Source of the DNA: Candidatus Blautia faecavium
Lineage (GTDB): Bacteria; Bacillota; Clostridia; Lachnospirales; Lachnospiraceae
Length of the DNA: 56,173 nucleotides
Reading direction: 5' to 3'
NCBI GenBank assembly: GCA_019118425.1
Contig: DWYZ01000305.1
Span: forward strand, 1 to 56,173
The stretch's first letter is position 1, and the number at the start of each line of letters is the position of its first letter. The notes beneath the pieces are model-generated. The model saw only the letters and a program-made list of their open reading frames with translations. It was not told where the DNA came from and ran no database searches. The position numbers were made by a program, and so were the translations under genes. This document shows, one piece after another, positions 50,528 through 56,173 of this stretch.

Positions 50528-51229
50528 ATGAAAAAAGGCTTTCTGTTCGCAGGTTTGTTTCTGGCAGCAGGCGTAGTTCTGTTTGCAGCGGAAAGGAAAA
50601 GGACAGATCAGGCTGTTGGTCATGCTGCCGCAGAAAAAACTGCGATCCGTGTATCAGGCGAGGTATGCGAGGAGTGTCCAAGAGCAGCTTTGACTTTTGA
50701 TGATGGCCCCAGTAAAAAATATACGCCGATTCTTTTAGATGGTTTGAAAGAGAGAGGGGTTAAGGCAAGCTTTTTTCTCCTAGGAAGGAATATAGAAGGA
50801 AATGAGGATCTGGTAAAGCGGATGCATGAGGAGGGACATCTTATAGGCAACCATACCTATAATCATGTGCGGATTACAAAGGTAAGTAAAAAAGAGGCGA
50901 AGGAAGAAATTGAAAGGACAGGAAATAAGATTTATGAGACTATAGGGGTTTATCCTATTTACCTTCGTCCTCCCTTCGGGGAAGTGCGGGAGGATTTAGA
51001 GCTTCCTGTAGAGTTGTTTTATGTGTCCTGGAATATTGACACCCTTGACTGGAAGACAAGAAATATGGATTCCATTCTCCAGATCGTAAAAAAGCAGATC
51101 AAAGACGGTTCTATCATTCTTATGCATGATGAGTATGAGACTTCTGTGGAAGCCGCCTTAAGGATCGTGGATGATCTGACGAAGGAAGGATACCGGTTTG
51201 TAACAGTAGACGAACTTCTCCTTCCGTGA
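50528..51229 (+). CDS. Exported polysaccharide deacetylase (NodB domain)
   Basis: A 233-residue protein with an N-terminal hydrophobic signal/anchor (about 1-20, GFLFAGLFLAAGVVLFAA) and a NodB deacetylase domain (about 50-230). Metal and catalytic motifs: TFDDGPSKKYT (Asp-Asp, about 58), GNHTYNHVR (two His, about 112), RPPFGEV (about 150), NIDTLDW and ILMHDEYE (catalytic His, about 197). It likely removes acetyl groups from peptidoglycan or another wall sugar polymer, a common route to lysozyme resistance. It is divergent from the sigma/anti-sigma operon, so the two could share control. GGGTGGC lies before the ATG. Confidence 0.88.
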   Translation: MKKGFLFAGLFLAAGVVLFAAERKRTDQAVGHAAAEKTAIRVSGEVCEECPRAALTFDDGPSKKYTPILLDGLKERGVKASFFLLGRNIEGNEDLVKRMHEEGHLIGNHTYNHVRITKVSKKEAKEEIERTGNKIYETIGVYPIYLRPPFGEVREDLELPVELFYVSWNIDTLDWKTRNMDSILQIVKKQIKDGSIILMHDEYETSVEAALRIVDDLTKEGYRFVTVDELLLP

Positions 51230-51338
51230 GGAAAAAAGAATTGATTAAACAGAAAGGCAGGGGTATACTGATAGCTATAGTTGTTTTGCAGATATAGGAT
51301 CAGATACTTTGCAAGAATAGAGGAGGAAATACATACAG

Positions 51339-52658
51339 ATGGATTTATTCGAATATGCGAAATCAAAAACATTGGATAGGGAATCGCCTTTGGCGTCCAG
51401 GCTGCGCCCGACGACACTGGAAGAGGTAGTGGGACAGGAGCATATAGTAGGAAAGGGCAAGCTGCTTTACCGTGCCATTAAAGCAGATAAGCTTACCTCT
51501 GTTATTTTTTACGGACCTCCTGGAACGGGCAAAACAACTTTAGCGAAAGTGATAGCTAATACTACAAGCGCGAATTTTACCCAGATCAATGCTACCGTGG
51601 CCGGAAAAAAAGATATGGAGGATGTGGTGAAACAGGCTCAGAATGATCTGGGCATGTATGGAAAAAAGACGATTCTGTTTATTGACGAGATCCACCGCTT
51701 TAATAAGGGGCAGCAGGATTATCTTCTGCCTTTTGTGGAAGACGGGACGATCATCCTGATTGGGGCTACTACGGAAAATCCATATTTTGAGGTAAATGGA
51801 GCGCTTCTTTCCCGGTCTATTATTTTCGAATTAAAACCGTTGGAAAACGAGGAGATCAAGACATTGCTTTTAAGGGCAGTGCAGGATTTTGAAAAAGGAA
51901 TGGGAAGTTATAATGCAGTGATCGATGAGGAGGCATTGGATTTTCTGGCGGATATGGCGGGAGGAGATGCAAGGAACGCGTTGAATGCGGTAGAACTTGG
52001 GATTCTCACCACGCCCAGAAGTGAAGATGGAAAAATCCATCTCACGCTGGAAGTGGCGTCAGAATGTATTCAAAAACGGGTGGTTCGGTACGATAAAAAA
52101 GGAGATAACCACTACGATATCATTTCCGCATTTATTAAAAGTATGCGAGGCTCGGACCCGGATGCAGCCGTTTATTACCTGGCAAAAATGCTTTACGCAG
52201 GAGAGGACGTAAAGTTTATCGCCAGACGTATCATGATCCTTGCCTCAGAGGACATCGGTAATGCGGATCCCCAGGCTCTGTGCGTGGCTGTGGCAGCGGC
52301 CCAGGCTGTGGAGAGAGTGGGAATGCCGGAGTCTCAGATTATATTGTCCCAGGCAGCGGCTTATATGGCCTGTGCGCCAAAGAGCAATTCTGCCGTGAAC
52401 GCCATCTCCGCGGCCATGGACAGTGTGAAAAAGAAAAAAACTACCGTTCCGCCTCATCTCCAGGACGCCCATTACGGAGGCCATGAAAAGCTGGGACATG
52501 GGATCGGATACAAATACGCCCATAATTTCCCAAATCATTATGTAGAGCAGCAGTATCTTCCAAGTGAGATTCTGGGAGAGAGATTTTATGAACTCAGTGA
52601 TATGGGGTATGAGAAAACGTTGAAGGAGCATATGAGGCGTATAAAAGGGGAGGATTGA
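51339..52658 (+). CDS. rarA: Replication-associated recombination AAA+ ATPase RarA
   Basis: RarA (MgsA) acts at stalled replication forks. The 439-residue protein has the N-terminal PLASRLRPTTLEEVVGQEH, Walker A GPPGTGKTT (about 68), Walker B FIDEIHRFNKGQQD (about 117), sensor 1 GATTENP, and the C-terminal tetramerisation region with YAHNFPNHYVEQQYLP. AGGAGG is 12 nt before the ATG, somewhat far. It is a single gene that converges on DUF4364. Confidence 0.94.
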   Translation: MDLFEYAKSKTLDRESPLASRLRPTTLEEVVGQEHIVGKGKLLYRAIKADKLTSVIFYGPPGTGKTTLAKVIANTTSANFTQINATVAGKKDMEDVVKQAQNDLGMYGKKTILFIDEIHRFNKGQQDYLLPFVEDGTIILIGATTENPYFEVNGALLSRSIIFELKPLENEEIKTLLLRAVQDFEKGMGSYNAVIDEEALDFLADMAGGDARNALNAVELGILTTPRSEDGKIHLTLEVASECIQKRVVRYDKKGDNHYDIISAFIKSMRGSDPDAAVYYLAKMLYAGEDVKFIARRIMILASEDIGNADPQALCVAVAAAQAVERVGMPESQIILSQAAAYMACAPKSNSAVNAISAAMDSVKKKKTTVPPHLQDAHYGGHEKLGHGIGYKYAHNFPNHYVEQQYLPSEILGERFYELSDMGYEKTLKEHMRRIKGED

Positions 52659-52665
52659 GCATACA

Positions 52666-52701
52666 AATTATGGAGGAGCTTATAAAAGCTCCTCCATAAT
52701 T
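52666..52701. terminator. Hairpin shared by the ends of rarA and the DUF4364 gene
   Basis: A perfect 16-bp inverted repeat, AATTATGGAGGAGCTT with its complement, around ATAA. The minus-strand stop codon at 52680-52682 lies in the loop, so the last codons of DUF4364 are in the stem. Both flanks are poor in T runs. Confidence 0.6.
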
Positions 52702-53192
52702 ATTTCGTATATACTCTGGCTTTTTTTCGGCCAGTGGCGGCAGATGGATTTTGCTGCTTCGCTGTTTGGGGCGATGAGGTTTAGGTCAATTAAAGTGGTC
52801 CCTTTTTCTACAAGCTGGCAGCGTACTGCGTAATTGCCATGGGAAGTTTCATAACAGTCTGCGGGAGTAAGGATCCGCTCCTGCTCTTTATTGCCCTGGG
52901 CTTTTAGATGCGCTAGAATTTCTTTTCGTATATCAGAGGAGAGCTCTGCTTCCAGGTAAGAGAGAACAGATTTTCCTTCTTCTGTAAGAGAGTAATAGGA
53001 AGTGTTTAAAACCGTCCGTTTTTCCAAAAGTTTGGCTTCTACAAGCTCGGAAATTGCCTGCTGAAGATGGAAATAACTGGTGTACCCCCGTTCCAGAATG
53101 AAATCTGTAATTTGTGAATTACTGATCTCCCGTTCGGAATGGGAAATCATATAGAGGACGATAAGCTTATAGGTTGTAAATGGTGCTGCCAT
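52680..53192 (-). CDS. DUF4364 family winged-helix-like protein
   Basis: The 170-residue product begins TTYKLIVLYMISHSEREISNSQITDFILERGYT (quoted in part: IVLYMISHSEREISN), a winged helix-turn-helix-like N-terminal domain (about 5-85), then a mixed domain ending IMEELL. DUF4364 occurs widely in Lachnospiraceae and is thought to be a DNA-binding regulator, though its targets are unknown. ATG 53192 has a perfect AAGGAGG 7 nt upstream; the track start 47 codons earlier would lie in the palindromic repeat. The gene is followed by the palindrome shared with rarA. Confidence 0.85.
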   Translation of the reverse strand: MAAPFTTYKLIVLYMISHSEREISNSQITDFILERGYTSYFHLQQAISELVEAKLLEKRTVLNTSYYSLTEEGKSVLSYLEAELSSDIRKEILAHLKAQGNKEQERILTPADCYETSHGNYAVRCQLVEKGTTLIDLNLIAPNSEAAKSICRHWPKKSQSIYEIIMEELL

Positions 53193-53300
53193 TGTACTGC
53201 CTCCTTTTACATAAACTTTAATGCCTGAGAAATAAAACGCTTTGCTTATAATATGCGATACACTTATATATATATACTTTGCTGCCGGGGAAAATTGTTT

Positions 53301-53429
53301 GTTACTGGTCACACGTTGACCAGTAACGGGCAATTTGGCATTTAAAATTCGTTTCGCGAAGCAAAATTGCCTGTTGAATCATGTTTGCCCGTAACCACGA
53401 GGCAAGTGCGTGGTTCGGGTATGACATGT
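53301..53429 (-). repeat. Dispersed palindromic repeat, full copy, overlapping a gene end
   Basis: Same 129-bp layout as the copy at 14166-14294 but on the minus strand: ACATGTCATACCCGAACCACGCA hairpin, ATGATTCAACAGGCAATTTTGC, TTCGCGAA, then GTTACTGGTCA...TGACCAGTAAC. It begins inside the radical SAM gene and supplies that gene's last ~28 codons and stop. Confidence 0.78.
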
Positions 53430-54349
53430 AAGAATTGTTTCCCCTGAAAGCTCTGACGCTCCTTCATGGTATGGTGAAGGCAGTTTAGAACCTCACGTTT
53501 GCGGCTGGTCCAGAGAGGTGCGATAAGGAGATCTTTCGGACCATCGCCGGTCATGCGGTGGATGACAATGGAAGGATCTAGATGTTCCAGGCATTCTATG
53601 AGAAGGTCCAGATACTCGTCCTGTTCCATAGCCTTAAATTTTCCCGCATAATAATCCGTTGCCAGATCTGTTCCTTTTAAAATGTGCAAAAGCTGAAGTT
53701 TGATTCCCTGGATGTCCTGGGTATTAAGGTAATCCATGGTTCTTAAGACGTCTTCACGTGTTTCTCCGGGAAGTCCGAGGATTGTATGAACTACAACTTC
53801 AATTCTCATTTTTCTGAGAGCTGCTGCTGCCTCTTCGAAACAGGCTAAAGGATAACCACGCCGTATATATTCTGCCGTTTTTTCATGCATGGTCTGAAGT
53901 CCAAGCTCTACCCAGACGGGCTTTTTCTGATTCAGGCTATTTAATAGATTCAGCACATCCGGCCCCAGGCAGTCCGGCCTTGTTCCTATAGAAATTCCAA
54001 CGATCTGAGGATGGGAGAGAGCCTGAACAAATACCTTTTCCAGATAAGGAACAGGGGCATAGGTGTTGGTATAAGCCTGAAAATATGCAATATATTTTTT
54101 TATGGGCCGCTTGGACTGAAGCAGCCGGATCTGACTGTCAATCTGTTCCGTGATAGAAAGATGGGAATCTGCGGCAAAATCTCCGCTTCCTCCTTCGCTG
54201 CAAAAAATACAGCCGCGGCGGCCAAGAGTGCCGTCGCGGTTCGGACATGTCATACCTGCATTTAAGGTAACTTTATATACTTTTTCGTGAAAGCGTTCTC
54301 TTAACATATAATCCAGAGAGTGATACGGCTTTTCGTTCCAAGTTTTCAT
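53342..54349 (-). CDS. TIGR01212-type radical SAM protein with repeat-derived C-terminus
   Basis: A 335-residue radical SAM protein of the YhcC/TIGR01212 group, whose substrate is not established. The family motif CPNRDGTLGRRGCIFC (about 35-50) supplies the iron-sulfur cysteines; IGTRPDCL (about 98), VELGLQTMHEKTAEYIRRG and HTILGLPGETREDV follow. The last residues (HVIPEPRTCLVVTGKHDSTG... to NEF) are read from the palindromic repeat, replacing or extending the natural end. The start ATG overlaps the DUF624 stop by 4 nt (ATGA), so the two are coupled; no own ribosome site is clear. Confidence 0.88.
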   Translation of the reverse strand: MKTWNEKPYHSLDYMLRERFHEKVYKVTLNAGMTCPNRDGTLGRRGCIFCSEGGSGDFAADSHLSITEQIDSQIRLLQSKRPIKKYIAYFQAYTNTYAPVPYLEKVFVQALSHPQIVGISIGTRPDCLGPDVLNLLNSLNQKKPVWVELGLQTMHEKTAEYIRRGYPLACFEEAAAALRKMRIEVVVHTILGLPGETREDVLRTMDYLNTQDIQGIKLQLLHILKGTDLATDYYAGKFKAMEQDEYLDLLIECLEHLDPSIVIHRMTGDGPKDLLIAPLWTSRKREVLNCLHHTMKERQSFQGKQFLHVIPEPRTCLVVTGKHDSTGNFASRNEF

Positions 54350-55092
54350 AGGGCACTGTCTCCGGAATGAGGAAGAGCCTCACTGCTAGTATCTTGCGTA
54401 TTGGGAAGAGCGGTTTCTCCGTCCGTATTTTCGGCAGAAAATTCTTCCTCCTGTGAATCCTTTTCTTCAGGAATGTATTTATCAAATATTTTTACAAAAA
54501 ATTTCGAATTAATATATGCGATAACGGACATTCCCATAAGGAAGACAAGCATAAGCAGCGTGGCCTGGATCCGGATATCCGGAATGAACAGGACGGCGAC
54601 AGGAATCAGGCTGACAATGAGCATGATGATAGTCTGGGGCAGATGCCGGATTGCCATTAGGAGGGAATTGGAAAAAGTATTTTTAATTGTATTGTAAAAT
54701 TTAGCCTGTAACGGATATATGTACAGGAATACTAAAAGATACAGGAAGGTAAATGCTATAAAAATGCAGGAAAGAACCTGAGAAAGAGTACCAGTAAGGT
54801 TATGGGAAATATTCAGGTCAAAAAACAGCATTATAGCGGTTACCAGCATGATCAGGTTAATGATAGTGGACTGTTTAAAGTTTTCCTTGAAGGATTTAAA
54901 AAAGCTTTTTATAATGTAAGATTCTTCATTTCGGACCATCTTCAAGGTGACGTAAAACAAAGCAGTCAGGGACGCCCCGATGGTGACGATGGGAATACAG
55001 CAAACAAGGCAGATGAGATTTAAAATAATAAGATCTGCAACTCTTCCCATAAATACAAAAAATTTATTGTCCATGTTAAAAATTCTGTTCAT
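54346..55092 (-). CDS. DUF624 family membrane protein
   Basis: The 248-residue product has about five hydrophobic helices within residues 15-195 (for example LIILNLICLVCCIPIVTIGAS near the start and LLMLVFLMGMSVIAYI) and an acidic, Ser/Glu-rich cytoplasmic tail (about 200-248). MGRVADLIILNLICLVCCIP matches the DUF624 N-terminus; the family is often near sugar ABC transporters, but no such genes are here. ATG 55092 has AAGGAAGC upstream; the track start 70 codons earlier is not supported. It overlaps the radical SAM gene. Confidence 0.82.
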   Translation of the reverse strand: MNRIFNMDNKFFVFMGRVADLIILNLICLVCCIPIVTIGASLTALFYVTLKMVRNEESYIIKSFFKSFKENFKQSTIINLIMLVTAIMLFFDLNISHNLTGTLSQVLSCIFIAFTFLYLLVFLYIYPLQAKFYNTIKNTFSNSLLMAIRHLPQTIIMLIVSLIPVAVLFIPDIRIQATLLMLVFLMGMSVIAYINSKFFVKIFDKYIPEEKDSQEEEFSAENTDGETALPNTQDTSSEALPHSGDSAL

Positions 55093-55290
55093 AGTGTATT
55101 GCTTCCTTTCTGTACCTTGGGGGCTCCGCAGCGTAATGTAGTGAATGATGGCTGCGGAGTCAGTGGGTTTAATGCTTAAAGAATAGTATAACGAAAATGA
55201 CATAAAAAAGCAATGGAAAATCCTTACCCAAAAGCAAGAAAAAGATGTATAATAGGAGCGGAAAATACTATGCGTCAGAAGGAGGAAACA

Positions 55291-56019
55291 ATGAATTACC
55301 AAAGTGTTTTAGACCTGCACACACATACGGCCGCCAGCGGACATGCTTACTGTTCCCTGCGGGAGATGGCCAAGGCAGCGGCTGATAAAGGCCTGAAGCT
55401 GCTTGGGATCACAGAACATGCGCCCAAGATGCCGGGAACCTGCCACAGTTTTTATTTTCATAATCTTAAAGTAGTTCCAAGGCAGATGTACGGGATCGAA
55501 CTGCTTTTGGGCTCTGAGGTAAATATTCTGGACGAAGAGGGCCATGTGGATCTGGAGGATGTAGAAATTCCAAAGATGGACGTAATCATTGCCAGCCTTC
55601 ACACCCCATGCATCCGGCCCGGAACTATAAAAGAAAATACAAACGCTTATTTAAACGTGATGAAAAATCCTTACGTAAATATTATCGGCCATCCGGACGA
55701 CGGAAGGTATGAGATTGATTACCGGGCGCTTGTAGAAGGCGCAAAAAAGTATGGGAAAGTCCTGGAATTAAACAATCATTCTCTGGCACCGGACTGCTTT
55801 CGCAAGAATGCAAGGGAGAATGATACAGTGATATTGGAATTGTGCCGGGAATACCAGGTTCCCATTCTCATGGGAAGCGATGCTCATTTTGATACTTATA
55901 TTGGTGAGTTTCCTTATGCAGTTTCTCTTTTGGAAGAGCTATCCTTCCCGGAAGAATTGGTTTTGAATCGTTCAGTGGAAGCAGTGGAAAAATATGTGAA
56001 TCGTAAGTTGGACATCTAA
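55291..56019 (+). CDS. PHP-domain phosphoesterase (YcdX-like)
   Basis: The 242-residue protein is a PHP-fold metal-dependent phosphatase. Metal-binding residues can be seen in LDLHTHTAASGHAYC (about 7-21), GITEHAP (about 40), HTPCIRPG (about 105), IIGHPDDGRY (about 131), LELNNHSL and MGSDAHFDTYIG (about 194). The YcdX group has a trinuclear zinc site and unknown natural substrate. ATG 55291 has AAGGAGG 5 nt upstream; the track start is 26 codons earlier without a ribosome site. It is divergent from the DUF624 operon. Confidence 0.9.
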   Translation: MNYQSVLDLHTHTAASGHAYCSLREMAKAAADKGLKLLGITEHAPKMPGTCHSFYFHNLKVVPRQMYGIELLLGSEVNILDEEGHVDLEDVEIPKMDVIIASLHTPCIRPGTIKENTNAYLNVMKNPYVNIIGHPDDGRYEIDYRALVEGAKKYGKVLELNNHSLAPDCFRKNARENDTVILELCREYQVPILMGSDAHFDTYIGEFPYAVSLLEELSFPEELVLNRSVEAVEKYVNRKLDI

Positions 56020-56094
56020 AAACGATAAAAAATTAACAATATAATAAAAAATCTGTTTTGTTAAGAAAATAACGAAGAATACCAGAAAAAATAC

Positions 56095-56123
56095 TTGAAT
56101 AAAAGAAGCAAATATGATAAAAT
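56095..56123 (+). promoter_or_regulatory. Promoter of a gene beyond the window
   Basis: TTGAAT, 17 nt, TAAAAT, with AT-rich sequence upstream. The transcript would start near 56130 and run off the end of the window. Confidence 0.6.
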
Positions 56124-56131
56124 TTAGAAAA

Positions 56132-56173
56132 TTGAAGAGATAACCTGGAGAGTGGAGCAAGGTTTATAAGGCA
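56132..56173 (+). promoter_or_regulatory. Possible start of a glycine-riboswitch-like leader (cut by the window)
   Basis: Just downstream of the promoter the sequence reads CCTGGAGAGTGGAGCAAGG and ends ...AAGGCA. Glycine aptamers begin with GGAGAG and continue GGC(A/G)CCGAAGG; only the first part is visible, so this is a guess from position and one motif. Confidence 0.25.

Overview
The window looks like a chromosomal segment of a Gram-positive member of the class Clostridia, most likely the family Lachnospiraceae. This is inferred from gene content and order, not from a database search. The signs are a low-to-moderate G+C firmicute codon style, strong AGGAGG ribosome sites with many TTG/GTG starts, a DUF1540 protein, a DUF4364 protein, a carbamate kinase of clostridial type, meso-DAP type murE, class III (anaerobic) ribonucleotide reductase and infC-rpmI-rplT with its leader.

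Layout. (a) 1-5912: a gene tail, a CBS-domain protein, asnA, a small zinc-ribbon membrane protein, nrdD and arcC. (b) 5913-6844: a gene-free 930 bp region with two near-identical copies of a structured element read here as minus-strand small RNAs, two copies of a dispersed palindromic repeat, and a hairpin-rich leader. (c) 6845-8806: a sortase-type surface protein. (d) 8899-22626: a housekeeping run on the plus strand: murE, priA, def, fmt, a yugP-like metallopeptidase, rsmB, rlmN, a PP2C phosphatase, a PASTA kinase, rsgA, rpe, thiN. This is the conserved firmicute block linking translation, rRNA modification and cell-wall sensing. (e) 22924-25398: ychF and lgt. (f) 25530-40820: the division and cell wall (dcw) cluster: MraZ operator repeats, mraZ, rsmH, ftsL, two class B PBPs separated by a terminator/SD-sequestering hairpin, mraY, murD, a lone tyrosine recombinase, ftsW, murA, divIB, ftsZ. 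(g) 40839-42783: DUF1540 (minus), then the infC leader, infC (AUU start), rpmI, rplT. (h) 42903-48455: a complete branched-chain amino acid ABC transporter (livJ-H-M-G-F) and a cytidylate kinase-like protein. (i) 48539-50331, minus strand: a secreted His/Cys-rich protein with DEDGDG repeats, an ECF sigma factor and an RsgI-like anti-sigma factor. (j) 50528-56173: polysaccharide deacetylase, rarA, DUF4364, a TIGR01212-type radical SAM protein, a DUF624 membrane protein, a PHP phosphoesterase, and a promoter with a possible riboswitch start running off the end.

Most genes are ordinary. The parts most worth a second look are: the tandem candidate sRNAs near arcC; the ~129 bp dispersed palindromic repeat, one copy of which supplies the C-terminus of a protein; the sigma/anti-sigma/metal-repeat module with a candidate ECF promoter of its own; the integrase inside the dcw cluster; the hairpin between the two PBPs; the structured ychF leader; and unusual repetitive C-terminal tails on DivIB, a PBP and Lgt. 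No tRNA, rRNA, CRISPR array or insertion sequence was found.
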